A stretch of DNA of 64,000 nucleotides from JALZUU01 sp964441245 (lineage in GTDB: Bacteria > Bacteroidota > Bacteroidia > Chitinophagales > Saprospiraceae), in the NCBI GenBank assembly GCA_964441245.1, contig CAYTVR010000001.1, positions 81,967 to 145,966 on the forward strand, given 5' to 3'. This document shows positions 41,406 through 50,701 of the stretch, piece after piece (position 1 is the first letter of the stretch; every line of letters begins with the position of its first letter). Both the position numbers and the translations under genes were made by a program. Under the pieces are notes generated by a model, which saw nothing but the letters and a program-made list of their open reading frames with translations, was not told the DNA's origin and searched no databases.

Positions 41406-43745
41406 TTAGTCGTTGTTGTTAACATACTTTGCAATTTTATAAAATAGTTGTTCAGGTTCGAATGGTTTTAAAACAAAATCATCCATTCCATATTCTTTAA
41501 ATTTTTCATCTTTAGAAATGTGCGCGTGCGCAGTCATGGCGAGTATCGGCATTTTTGAAATAGCTGGCATATTATTTCTAATGTGCATCGTTGTTTCGTA
41601 GCCATCCATAATTGGCATTTGAATATCCATCAAGATGATATCAAATTTTTCTTTTCCTAAGATTTCTACTGCCTCACCACCGTGATTAGCAATAGTGATA
41701 TGAATCTTTTCCCATTTTTTCAGTAAGGTCTTTTTCGCAACCAGTTGATTCATTTTATGATCTTCCACTAGAAGTAAACGAATCGCTCCGTCATCTCTTA
41801 AAACTAGATTTTCTTCTTTAGGAGTCTGGGTATCTGCTTCTACTGTATCTCCGCTTTTTTCAAAAGCTAAGTCAAAAAAGAAAATAGAACCTTCTCCAAA
41901 TACACTGGTTACTCCAATTTTTCCTCCTTGCTGTTCTACTAGATTTTTAGAAATAGATAGTCCCAGTCCAGTTCCTTCAAATAATCTTTCTTTTGTACGA
42001 ATTCGAGTAAATGTTTCAAATACAGCACCTAATTTATCATCTGGAATTCCAATTCCTGTATCGGCAACTTCAAAGTGAAGGTGTACCGCGCTATCATTTT
42101 CAGCTACATTTTTTACAAATATTTTTACTGATCCACTATCGGTAAATTTCACTGCATTCCCAACCAAATTATTTAAGATTTGATTCAATCGCAGTTTATC
42201 TCCATTAATGATCGTAGGTACACTGTCGTCAATATTCAATTCGAAAAGCAAATCTTTTTCATTTGCTTTATATTGCATCATGTTCACGAGGTTAGATAAC
42301 AATTCGCGCAAATTGAAATTTTTATAATCGAATTGAACCTTACCATTTTGCAAGGTTGAAATCTCTAGGATATCATTGATAATTCCCAATAATATCTCAG
42401 AAGATTGCTTGATTGAACTAATGAATCCACTTTGTTCTTCATCTAATTTTGTCTGAATCACTAGATTACTCATTCCTAAAATGGCATTCATCGGCGTCCG
42501 CATCTCATGACTGATACTTGCAATAAATTGCTCTTTCATGGCTGCCGATTGTCGAGCCAAGTCACGGGCTTTGATCAACTGTTCTGCTTGTTTTCGCTCC
42601 GTAATATCTCTTACGATTCCATTGTATCCTTCAAAATCATCCGTATCAATGATATTCGCAGTAATTTCACAATAACGAGTAGAGCCATCTTTACATTCTA
42701 CTTCTATTTCAAAATCTTTTACTGCTTTTCGCGATTGAAGGGCTTCTAAAAACTCGGTTCTTTTTTCATCAGGCTGATAACTATTGTGCAAATTAACTGA
42801 AGAAATCTCTTCTCTTGTATAGCCTAATAGTTCAAGTGTTGCTTCATTAAAATCAATAAATTTTCCACTTAAATCACAGATGTATATCGCATCTTTTGAG
42901 CGCGTAAAAATATCTTCGTAACGCTCCTGACTTTTTACCATCTCTAACTCCGCTCGCTTACGCTCCGTCATATCCTGAATGATCCCACTTAAGATTAAAG
43001 TGTTCTCTGTATTTTTCTGAATATTACATTGAATGAAAACGTATCGCGATTCACCGTCTTCCCGACTTACTTTGATGTCTTTTTTAACTTCTTTTTGATT
43101 CAAGGTTTCTTCATGAATCGAGCTAAAAATATAGAACGGACAAGCGGGGTCTTCCAAATTTTCCTTAGAATAAGTCGCTGTTCTTTGAGAAATTCCAAAG
43201 ATACGATAGACCTCATCTGATGCCGTAAATATTTTTGTGGTTGGATTATACTCCCAGTTACCAATGTTAGCTATACGTTGAGTTTCCTCTAAACGTTTCA
43301 AGACACTGCTCCGTTCTATCGAATAACGTAGAGACTTTGCCAATAAATCTGCATCGAAGGCTCCTTTTATCAAAAAATCTTGAGCACCTGCCTTTACAGC
43401 ATTAATTCCAAGACTTTTGTCCGAAAGACCGGTTAATACAATGACATTTTTATCGGGAAATTTTTCTAAAAGACGTTCTAAGGTTTCAAATCCACGACTA
43501 TCTGGTAAGGTCAAATCTAATAGAATAGCCGCATAGTCTTCTTCAGCTTCTAAAGCTGCAATACCATCAGATAGAGATGTTTTATTGGTAATTTTGCAAT
43601 TTAGCAAATCAGATTCGCCTAATAATAACTCGACTAATCGAGCATCTCCAGGGTTATCCTCAATCAACAATATCTTGTTGTGGTTCTCTAGGTTTGAAAT
43701 GTCCTCATACATAGTGGATTCACTTGTTGAGTGATTATTGGTCAT
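41406..43745 (-). CDS. Hybrid sensor histidine kinase (REC-PAS-PAS-HisKA-HATPase-REC)
   Basis: This is a soluble sensor kinase without membrane helices. Approximate order: receiver 1 (residues 20-140, Asp in LLDLTLPDSRG), a PAS domain (around NIGNWEYNPTTKIF), a second PAS/PAC domain (RYEDIFTRSKDAIYI onward), HisKA (SISHEMRTPMNAILG), HATPase (NLVGNAVKFT, DTGIGIP, GTGLGLSIS) and receiver 2 (LMDIQMPIMDG). Having receivers at both ends allows input from another kinase as well as relay output. The longest frame starts with TTG at 43778; the ATG at 43745 fits a -7 box 39 bp upstream better. The cue is unknown. Hpt and receiver genes follow directly. Confidence 0.93.
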   Translation of the reverse strand: MTNNHSTSESTMYEDISNLENHNKILLIEDNPGDARLVELLLGESDLLNCKITNKTSLSDGIAALEAEEDYAAILLDLTLPDSRGFETLERLLEKFPDKNVIVLTGLSDKSLGINAVKAGAQDFLIKGAFDADLLAKSLRYSIERSSVLKRLEETQRIANIGNWEYNPTTKIFTASDEVYRIFGISQRTATYSKENLEDPACPFYIFSSIHEETLNQKEVKKDIKVSREDGESRYVFIQCNIQKNTENTLILSGIIQDMTERKRAELEMVKSQERYEDIFTRSKDAIYICDLSGKFIDFNEATLELLGYTREEISSVNLHNSYQPDEKRTEFLEALQSRKAVKDFEIEVECKDGSTRYCEITANIIDTDDFEGYNGIVRDITERKQAEQLIKARDLARQSAAMKEQFIASISHEMRTPMNAILGMSNLVIQTKLDEEQSGFISSIKQSSEILLGIINDILEISTLQNGKVQFDYKNFNLRELLSNLVNMMQYKANEKDLLFELNIDDSVPTIINGDKLRLNQILNNLVGNAVKFTDSGSVKIFVKNVAENDSAVHLHFEVADTGIGIPDDKLGAVFETFTRIRTKERLFEGTGLGLSISKNLVEQQGGKIGVTSVFGEGSIFFFDLAFEKSGDTVEADTQTPKEENLVLRDDGAIRLLLVEDHKMNQLVAKKTLLKKWEKIHITIANHGGEAVEILGKEKFDIILMDIQMPIMDGYETTMHIRNNMPAISKMPILAMTAHAHISKDEKFKEYGMDDFVLKPFEPEQLFYKIAKYVNNND

Positions 43746-43783
43746 CTCAGGATTGTTATCAGTATAATTCGTATTCAAGGTAT

Positions 43784-43791
43784 CAAAATTA
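43784..43791 (-). promoter_or_regulatory. Predicted -7 element of the phosphorelay operon
   Basis: On the minus strand TAATTTTG matches TAnnTTTG. Transcription would start near 43777, which excludes the TTG at 43778 as start codon and supports ATG 43745. Confidence 0.4.
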
Positions 43792-43868
43792 GGTGCGATT
43801 TGAAATAAGTCTAAACCACCTAAAAGAGTCAGGTCTATGAAGACCGCTCTAAGAAGCCGTTTAATCCC

Positions 43869-44222
43869 TTAGCTACGAGGTTGAAAAACAAAAGTTGCGC
43901 CAATATCCTCAATTACAAAAAGGCAAAGGTGTTCTGCCGGTTTTTTATAGATTTTTTTAAAGTCATTTACCTTTTCCATAGCGATTAACTGCTTTGTAGC
44001 AAATTCTTCTAAGGAAGATACATTGATCACCCATTTACCTTCTAATCCATTGCGAGGCACCAAGGGCACTCCCATCTCTATTTCCTTATGGGAAACAATA
44101 AAAATAGGATAGGATGAAATTTCTTTCTCTAATACCATATCTGATGCCTGTCCCATCATTTTTCGATAAGGTTTTAAAAGCGTTTCCAGCTCTTTCAATT
44201 CTGGTTGATTTTCCATGATCAT
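43869..44222 (-). CDS. Conserved hypothetical protein, 117 aa
   Basis: No named family is recognised. The protein is soluble, with a helical start (LKELETLLKPYRKMMGQASDMVLE) and then a mixed alpha/beta part (YPIFIVSHKEIEMGVPLV, KWVINVSSLEEFATK and LCLFVIEDIGATFVFQP). It has no Cys-rich, membrane or signal features except one cysteine late on. It is 56 bp downstream of the rlmD-like gene on the same strand and likely co-transcribed with it. The phosphorelay genes that follow have their own promoter. Confidence 0.7.
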   Translation of the reverse strand: MIMENQPELKELETLLKPYRKMMGQASDMVLEKEISSYPIFIVSHKEIEMGVPLVPRNGLEGKWVINVSSLEEFATKQLIAMEKVNDFKKIYKKPAEHLCLFVIEDIGATFVFQPRS

Positions 44223-44278
44223 AGAAATATGTTAATATTTTAAAAAGTCATTAGCCCTTCGTTCTTGGGCCTTAGCTT

Positions 44279-45691
44279 TTATTTTTTCAATTTTAGTAAA
44301 GCTACACTTTCAATATGATGGGTATGAGGAAACATATCTACTGGTTGTAGTTTTTCTACATCATATTTTTCACTTAATAGTTGAACGTCTCTTGCTTGTG
44401 TAGCGGGGTTACAACTTACGTAAACAATTTTTGGCGCCGCTAGTTCTAATAAGGTTTTTACTACATTCGCATGCATCCCGGCTCTTGGCGGATCGGTAAT
44501 CACTAAGTCAGGTTGTCCATGCTTTTCAGCAAATGCTGTAGTTACAATGTCTTTGACATCACCTGCGTAAAAAATAGTATTTTCAATGCCATTGTACTCC
44601 ATGTTTATCTTAGCATCGTCTATAGCTGCTGCAACTTCTTCCACACCGACGACTTGCTTGCATTTATTTGCAATATACAAGGCAATACTACCAATTCCGG
44701 TATATAAATCATAGACATTTTCCGTTCCCGTAAGGCCTGCAAAATCGGATACAATATCAAATAATCGGACAGCTTGCTTGGTATTGGTTTGAAAAAACGA
44801 TTTCGGTCCAATTTTATACTTTATCTCTCCTAGTGCTTCTTCAATAAAAGGTTTTCCTGCATAAGTAATGATATCTAGATCAAGGATAAAATCATTGGGT
44901 TTGGGATTGATGCAATAATGCAAGGAAGTAATTTGTGGAAATTGTTGTATCAAATCATCCAATAAAGCTTTTCTCTTTTCTTCTTCTTCTCGATAAAAAA
45001 CGAGAATAACCATTGTTTCTCCTGTAGTCGTCACCCGAATCAATAAGTGACGCATAAAACCCGTTTGTTGACGCAAGTCAAAGAAATCTAATCCTCTTTC
45101 TATCGCCATTTTCCGAACAGCATTTCGAATATCATTCGATGGATCCGGTTCTAAATAACAATGATTAACATTTACAATTTTATCAAAAGCTCTGGGTCGA
45201 TGAAAGCCTAAAACATCTGCAACATTCGTAGCGCCGGTATTGAGTTCTTCGGGTTCTAACCATCTTTTATTGGAAAACGTAAATTCTAGCTTATTCCGAT
45301 AATATTTGGTTTCCAAAGATGGAACAATCGGTAACATTTTTTCAATATCCACTTTCCCAATTCGAGTCATCGCATCATAAACGACTTGTTGTTTGTGCTT
45401 GAGCTGCGTTTCATAGGCTAAGTTTTGATATTTACAGCCTCCACAAATACCAAAGTGTTCGCAAAATCCTTCTATCCGATCTGCTGAATGCTCATGAAAC
45501 GCAATCGGGAATCCTTCCATATAGCTTCCTTTCTTCTTCGAAATTTGAACATCTACGACATCACCTGGTACTGCGTTTTCTACAAAAATAGCAATCCCTT
45601 CTTCGCTTCTTCCTACCGATCGACCTTTATCGGCAAAGCCAGTCAATTTTACATTTTCTACAATCCTTCTCTTTTTTCTTCTTCGAGCCAT
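44279..45691 (-). CDS. rlmD: 23S rRNA (uracil-5-)-methyltransferase, RlmD/RumA type
   Basis: This is an S-adenosylmethionine-dependent 5-methyluridine methyltransferase of the TrmA/RumA family. An N-terminal TRAM domain (about 10-65) follows a very basic start. The iron-sulfur cluster ligands are Cys77, Cys83 and Cys86 in FCEHFGICGGCK, and Cys178 in VNHCYLEP. The methyltransferase domain has VYDLYTGIGSIALYIA (SAM site), DPPRAGMH, the nucleophile in YVSCNPATQARD and the catalytic Glu in HHIESVALL. Whether it acts on U1939-type (RlmD) or another rRNA position cannot be read from sequence alone. Confidence 0.92.
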   Translation of the reverse strand: MARRRKKRRIVENVKLTGFADKGRSVGRSEEGIAIFVENAVPGDVVDVQISKKKGSYMEGFPIAFHEHSADRIEGFCEHFGICGGCKYQNLAYETQLKHKQQVVYDAMTRIGKVDIEKMLPIVPSLETKYYRNKLEFTFSNKRWLEPEELNTGATNVADVLGFHRPRAFDKIVNVNHCYLEPDPSNDIRNAVRKMAIERGLDFFDLRQQTGFMRHLLIRVTTTGETMVILVFYREEEEKRKALLDDLIQQFPQITSLHYCINPKPNDFILDLDIITYAGKPFIEEALGEIKYKIGPKSFFQTNTKQAVRLFDIVSDFAGLTGTENVYDLYTGIGSIALYIANKCKQVVGVEEVAAAIDDAKINMEYNGIENTIFYAGDVKDIVTTAFAEKHGQPDLVITDPPRAGMHANVVKTLLELAAPKIVYVSCNPATQARDVQLLSEKYDVEKLQPVDMFPHTHHIESVALLKLKK

Positions 45692-45767
45692 TATTCTTTT
45701 AGTGTTAAAGGTGTTATAGTATGAAAGTATTCTAGTGTAATTGGCACTTGAATACCTTAGTACTAGG

Positions 45768-46514
45768 TCATCTAGTTAATACAATATAATCTCTGATCAA
45801 TGTTTTTAAGAATTCAATTTTATTTTTGGGGCGTTCGACTAAATCTAGGATATCCATCAGTTTAGTGACTAATTCATTGATGACTTGAGTATGGGCCACA
45901 TTGCGATACTTTTTTTCTCTTGCGATAATGTTTTTGATCAGTAACATATCTTTTTCACTCAACTTGCGAACCTCTGGATAGGTCGGTTCATAATCTTCTA
46001 ATGAATTTATCTTTAATATATCCGCTAATTGAAATCGCAAATTGAATTTCACTCTAATCACCGTCGTATTGGCCGTCATATCTCCCAAACGTTGACTTTT
46101 GTTAGAAGAACTAATCAATAATGCTCCTAAAACGCCAAAGGTAAATAAGCTATCTACAATATGAAAGACCGCTCGCAATAAATAATCACTTAAGCCTGGT
46201 TCTTTTCCATCTAAGCGAACTACTTTCAAACCCATGACCTTTTTACCCCAAGATTGGCCATTGGTGAGTATCTCAGAAAATAATTGATAACTGATAAAAC
46301 AAGCGATTGGAAAAAGTTGGGAAAAAAAGGTCAATAACATGGAAGATCCTGTAAATAAATCAGGCCAAATACTTATTATTGTTATAAATAATATAAAATA
46401 TACCGTCCCGACCACCAAAACATCAATCAACAAAGCCAAAAAGCGATCACGTAAGGTCGCTAATTCGTATTCGATTGTTACATTTTGAGTCGTAGTAATA
46501 TCAATTGTTTGCAT
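45768..46514 (-). CDS. RDD-family membrane protein
   Basis: This is a membrane protein with an RDD domain in the first 155 residues. ATLRDRFLALLIDVLVVG gives the namesake R-D-D pattern, and the helices around 25-45, 65-85 and 115-140 are evident, with QSWGKKVMGLKVVR between. The C-terminal 90 residues are soluble and charged. RDD proteins are often found beside SpoIIM, DUF4129, MoxR and DUF58 genes, exactly as here, where it is divergent from that operon by 139 bp. Ion or solute transport has been proposed for some members; its role is unknown here. Confidence 0.88.
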   Translation of the reverse strand: MQTIDITTTQNVTIEYELATLRDRFLALLIDVLVVGTVYFILFITIISIWPDLFTGSSMLLTFFSQLFPIACFISYQLFSEILTNGQSWGKKVMGLKVVRLDGKEPGLSDYLLRAVFHIVDSLFTFGVLGALLISSSNKSQRLGDMTANTTVIRVKFNLRFQLADILKINSLEDYEPTYPEVRKLSEKDMLLIKNIIAREKKYRNVAHTQVINELVTKLMDILDLVERPKNKIEFLKTLIRDYIVLTR

Positions 46515-46653
46515 AATACTTCCTCGTTCAATTTTTGGTTTTAATGAAAAAAAACAATAAAATGTGATTTAGATCAATCAAGTAATCATAATTCATTTAT
46601 CAATCACTTACAGAAATGTATCCAGAGACGAGTTCAAAATAAATTGACCCTTC

Positions 46654-48525
46654 ATGCGAGAAACGAGTTTCATCAAGCAAAATCAAGAAAAGTGGAAGGA
46701 ATTTGAAAAAATCTTGGAAAAAAACGCAAAAGATCCTGACAAACTAAACGATCTTTTTGTTCAAATAACCGATGACCTTTCTTATTCCCGAACTTTCTAT
46801 CCCAATCGATCTGTTCGGGTATACTTGAATAACCTAGCTCAGCAAGTTTTCCATAGTATCTACAAAAATAAGAAAACAAAATCGGGTAGACTCATTTATT
46901 TTTGGACAGATGAATTGCCACAGCTCGTATATAACGCTCGAAAAGAATTTCGCCTTGCATTAATCATTTTTTTATCTGCCATGTTTATTGGTGCTTTTTC
47001 CTCTTATATGGATCCAGAATTTCCCCGTGCTATTCTGGGAGACACTTATGTGGATATGACTTTAGAGAATATAGAATCTGGTGACCCTATGGCCGTTTAT
47101 AAACAAAAAGGAGAGTTTGGTATGTCGCTTGGTATTACGGCTAACAATCTTTTTGTGGCTTTTCTGACTTTTTTATTAGGTGTGTTTTTTGCAATTGGAT
47201 CTATTGCCATCATGATTAGTAATGGAGTCATGGTCGGCGCCTTTCAATTTTTCTTTTATGAACAAGGCGTTTTTAAAGAGTCTTTTCTAACAATATGGAC
47301 TCATGGTACTTTAGAAATTTCAGCCATTATCATCGCAGGAGCCGCAGGCATTACTATGGGGAAAGGGTTGGTCTTTCCTGGTACTTTAACCCGTTTGCAG
47401 GCATTTCAAAAATCAGCAAGAAGAGGATTAAAAATCATGCTAGGGATTGTTCCCATTTTTATATTAGCGGGTTTTATTGAAGGCTTTTTAACGCGTCACA
47501 CCGAGACACCAGATAGTATTCGACTCATTTTTATTTTACTTTGTCTTGCATTCATTCTTGGTTATTTTGTTTGGTATCCCATACAGAAAGCTCGGATTGG
47601 ATTTAAACAAAAAATTAAAGACATTAAGCTTCAGTCAAATGATCGACTACGCTTGGATTTTAGTCGGATAAAATCTTCTGGAGAAATTTTTACGGAAACC
47701 TTTATTTTTCTAAAACGGCATTTCCGTGTGATCTTGTTGACGATCATTGGAGTTGCCATTTTATACTGTTTTCCTGTTTTCTTTTTTTCAGCTGAACGAC
47801 CTTCTGAACTGTTTTCTTTTCCTTTAGAAACCTTTGGTGCTTTACAAAAAATCGGACAATACTATACACAAGAGAGTTTAAGTGCATTGCCTTTACTCAA
47901 TATTATCGTGTACACCATTCTTTCTTTTATTACCTTCAGCTTACTAATCAAAGAAAGTGATGATGAAAGTATGCCCATTTCTAAAGAAGACACAACGACC
48001 TACTATCTCAGTAACTTTTTCAAAATACTTGTTCCAATTGCTATTCTTTCTTTACTTTTGATGACCAATGCTTGGTATACTATTTTTCTATTTTTAGCGA
48101 CAGCTCCCATCTTGTTTTTATGGATGTACATCATGTATCAGGAGCAAATAGGACTAGGAGACGGATTGAGTCGCACCTTTTTTCTTATCGGTGGAAATTA
48201 TGGGCAAGTCATTGGGCTCTTTTCGATTACTATCGCTATTGGTATTTTATTCTATTCTGTGATGGATACTTTTTTACTCGGATTTTATTTTGAAATGTTG
48301 AGTTGGAATTTTTCGCTCGACCAAGAGACTTTAAATGATTTGATTTATATACTATTGACTTTTACGTCTTTAATTATCATTTGCTTCATTTTTACCTTGT
48401 TCATCGTTGGATCAGGCTTACTCTATCATAGTTTGCTAGAAACAAAAGAAGCCATTTCTTTAAAGAAACGAATTCAAGAAATTGGTGGTAGAAAAAGAAT
48501 TCGAGGATTAGAAATGGAAGGTTGA
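46654..48525 (+). CDS. SpoIIM-like membrane protein with a second membrane domain
   Basis: This large membrane protein leads the MoxR operon. Residues 1-320 are the SpoIIM (stage II sporulation M) domain, with a helical N-terminus and the VFFAIGSIAIMISNGVMVGAFQFFFYEQG plus IWTHGTLEISAIIIAGAAG region, as in non-sporulating bacteria. Residues 350-623 form another six or so helices (from RHFRVILLTIIGVAIL), a domain usually found as a separate gene in related clusters. The fusion at 623 residues is longer than a typical SpoIIM protein of about 320. The function outside sporulation is unknown; co-occurrence with MoxR/DUF58 suggests a role in envelope protein maturation. Confidence 0.85.
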   Translation: MRETSFIKQNQEKWKEFEKILEKNAKDPDKLNDLFVQITDDLSYSRTFYPNRSVRVYLNNLAQQVFHSIYKNKKTKSGRLIYFWTDELPQLVYNARKEFRLALIIFLSAMFIGAFSSYMDPEFPRAILGDTYVDMTLENIESGDPMAVYKQKGEFGMSLGITANNLFVAFLTFLLGVFFAIGSIAIMISNGVMVGAFQFFFYEQGVFKESFLTIWTHGTLEISAIIIAGAAGITMGKGLVFPGTLTRLQAFQKSARRGLKIMLGIVPIFILAGFIEGFLTRHTETPDSIRLIFILLCLAFILGYFVWYPIQKARIGFKQKIKDIKLQSNDRLRLDFSRIKSSGEIFTETFIFLKRHFRVILLTIIGVAILYCFPVFFFSAERPSELFSFPLETFGALQKIGQYYTQESLSALPLLNIIVYTILSFITFSLLIKESDDESMPISKEDTTTYYLSNFFKILVPIAILSLLLMTNAWYTIFLFLATAPILFLWMYIMYQEQIGLGDGLSRTFFLIGGNYGQVIGLFSITIAIGILFYSVMDTFLLGFYFEMLSWNFSLDQETLNDLIYILLTFTSLIIICFIFTLFIVGSGLLYHSLLETKEAISLKKRIQEIGGRKRIRGLEMEG

Positions 48526-48564
48526 AAATCATTTTAGTCATACTCAAAACATAATAATCAATTA

Positions 48565-49326
48565 GTGAAATTATTTTTAAAATATAGTCTTTGTTTTTTT
48601 CTTTTGTGGATCGCACTTTACACCGATGCACAACAAGAGACTTATCCACGAGATGAATATTTTAATTCAAAAATATCAGAACGTCCTTTTGACCAATCCA
48701 CTTGGGAAAAAACAATAGAAGGAATTGATTATACCACAGGTATAGAAAAAGAACGAGCAAAAGATAAAGAAGATGGCAATGAAGCTTCTAATACTAATGA
48801 ACGATATTTCGAACATTTCGATTCTGTAGAAATCAATTCTGCTTGGGGGTCAATCATGCAAATTTTCTTCATCTTGATTCTTGTCTTAATGTTAGCTTTT
48901 GTTATTTATAATGTGTTGAAAGGAGAAAATATTTTTAAACGCAAAGCGAAAAAAATAACAAACACGACCACTTTCGATTTAGAAAAAATTGAAGAAAATA
49001 TTCACGAATCAGATTTAGAAAAATTTATCAAACAAGCGGAAGCCGAAGGAAAATATAACTTAGCCATACGTCTTTATTACTTAGCGATCATCAAAGAATT
49101 ATCCCTGAGTAAATTAATTAAGTGGAAAAGAAACAAAACCAATCGAAGTTATCTTAGCGAACTTGGTAATTCTCCTTTCAGATCTGGATTCAAAAAAGCG
49201 ACGATCATTTTTGAACGTGTTTGGTATGGCGATGGACTACTTGAACAAAAAGATTATTTAGTATTAAAACCACAATTTCAACAATGGGCAACCGAAACCA
49301 AAAATATCGGAGCCGCTAACATATGA
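48565..49326 (+). CDS. DUF4129 domain membrane protein
   Basis: This is an envelope protein of the MoxR locus. The signal peptide covers about 1-22 (GTG start at 48565), followed by a charged exported segment and one membrane helix at about 92-115 (SIMQIFFILILVLMLAFVIY). The cytoplasmic C-terminal DUF4129 domain spans about 145-245 with YNLAIRLYYLAIIKELS and FERVWYGDGLLEQKDY. The domain often accompanies transglutaminase or MoxR genes. It overlaps the next gene by 4 bp (ATGA), so translation is coupled. Confidence 0.85.
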   Translation: MKLFLKYSLCFFLLWIALYTDAQQETYPRDEYFNSKISERPFDQSTWEKTIEGIDYTTGIEKERAKDKEDGNEASNTNERYFEHFDSVEINSAWGSIMQIFFILILVLMLAFVIYNVLKGENIFKRKAKKITNTTTFDLEKIEENIHESDLEKFIKQAEAEGKYNLAIRLYYLAIIKELSLSKLIKWKRNKTNRSYLSELGNSPFRSGFKKATIIFERVWYGDGLLEQKDYLVLKPQFQQWATETKNIGAANI

Positions 49327-50612
49327 GCAATAAAAAGCCATTAATTATTTTTGGAGTTGCAGCAATATTGATCCTCCTATTCTTTAGTCTTTCTCGTTCT
49401 GGAGGAAACAGATACAGCTGGGCGGAAACTTATGACGAAGAAAGTAAACATCCTTATGGGACTTTTGTGCTTTATGATTTATTACAAAATTACTTTGCCG
49501 AAAAGGTGGTTAACAAAATCAGCAAAAGTATCACCGCTGATCTTCCTTCTGATAGCTTATCGCAAAATGACAACTATGTTTTTGTTGGCGAAGGGATGTA
49601 CATGGATTCGGCTGATGTGCAATCCTTACTCCATTTTGTCAGTCGTGGCAATACCGCTTTTATTTCAAGTAAAACGATTCCGTATGATCTTATGTTTGAA
49701 GTATACTATGACGAGTGTAACAACAACTATTGGGATGATTATGGTATTCTAAAAGATACTGGGGCGGTTTTCAATCTACTCCATAATGATTTGGAGATCA
49801 CGGAAGGATATGATTACAAATATCTTCATTATCGGAAAATTAAAAAATACAACTGGACTTATATTGATAGCATTTATTTTTGTGATGAAACTTATAGCTT
49901 TGTTGAACTTGGTTTTTTCAACAATCAAATGGTCAATTTTGCGAAAAAGAATTATGGACTTGGTACTTTCTATCTCCATACATCACCTATCGCTTTTTCC
50001 AACATTCAATTAATGGATCAACCAGGCTTAGATTACGCTGGTAAAATTTTCTCTCACTTAGATCAAGGAAATGTTTATTGGGATCGACATAGTCGAGTCT
50101 CTGTCGGAGTTGCTAGACGACGGAATCAACAATATTCTGGCAATCAGAATAATCGAGAAATTTCTGGTGAAGGTCCTTTAAAATATATTTTGAGTCAAGC
50201 TCCTTTAGCTTGGGCTTGGTATATTTGTTTGAGTCTAGCTTTCCTGTACTTAATTTTTAGGGCGAAGCGCAAACAACGCATTATTCCTGTTTTAGAAAGC
50301 AATACCAATACTTCCTTGGATTTTATATCTACCATTGGTACCCTTTATTTCATTCAGAGTGATCACAAAAAATTGTGCTTACAACAAATGAAATTATTTT
50401 TAGCCTATATTCGAGATCGTTATTATATCCCTACGGGAGAGTTGAATGATGTTTTTGTCAAAAAATTAGTCGCTAAATCCGAAATTCCGGAAACAGCCAT
50501 TCAAAAAATTATTTACACTCACACCAACATTAAAGGTTCCTTATCGATTACCGAAAAAACATTAATTGATTTTCATCAAATGATTGATCAGTTTTATAAA
50601 AATTGTAAATAA
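49323..50612 (+). CDS. DUF4350 domain membrane protein
   Basis: This is an envelope protein of the MoxR locus. An N-terminal helix (about 5-22) leads to a large domain with the DUF4350 features SKHPYGTFVLYDLLQNYF, DNYVFVGEGMYMDSADVQSLLHFVSRGNTAFISS and YGLGTFYLHTSPIAFSN. That fold resembles the GATase-like fold of GldG/IFT52-type domains, with no visible active site. A second helix is at about 293-312 (AWAWYICLSLAFLYLIF), followed by a cytoplasmic tail of 110 residues. Overlap with the DUF4129 gene and its place before moxR indicate a shared operon and probably a shared complex. Confidence 0.83.
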   Translation: MSNKKPLIIFGVAAILILLFFSLSRSGGNRYSWAETYDEESKHPYGTFVLYDLLQNYFAEKVVNKISKSITADLPSDSLSQNDNYVFVGEGMYMDSADVQSLLHFVSRGNTAFISSKTIPYDLMFEVYYDECNNNYWDDYGILKDTGAVFNLLHNDLEITEGYDYKYLHYRKIKKYNWTYIDSIYFCDETYSFVELGFFNNQMVNFAKKNYGLGTFYLHTSPIAFSNIQLMDQPGLDYAGKIFSHLDQGNVYWDRHSRVSVGVARRRNQQYSGNQNNREISGEGPLKYILSQAPLAWAWYICLSLAFLYLIFRAKRKQRIIPVLESNTNTSLDFISTIGTLYFIQSDHKKLCLQQMKLFLAYIRDRYYIPTGELNDVFVKKLVAKSEIPETAIQKIIYTHTNIKGSLSITEKTLIDFHQMIDQFYKNCK

Positions 50613-50701
50613 CTATTACGCTCGTTTGAAATTTCTCCTGAAGGAATCTAAAATGAATACAACAACAGTAACAAAAAACGACAACACTAAAATTTAGCAA
50701 T

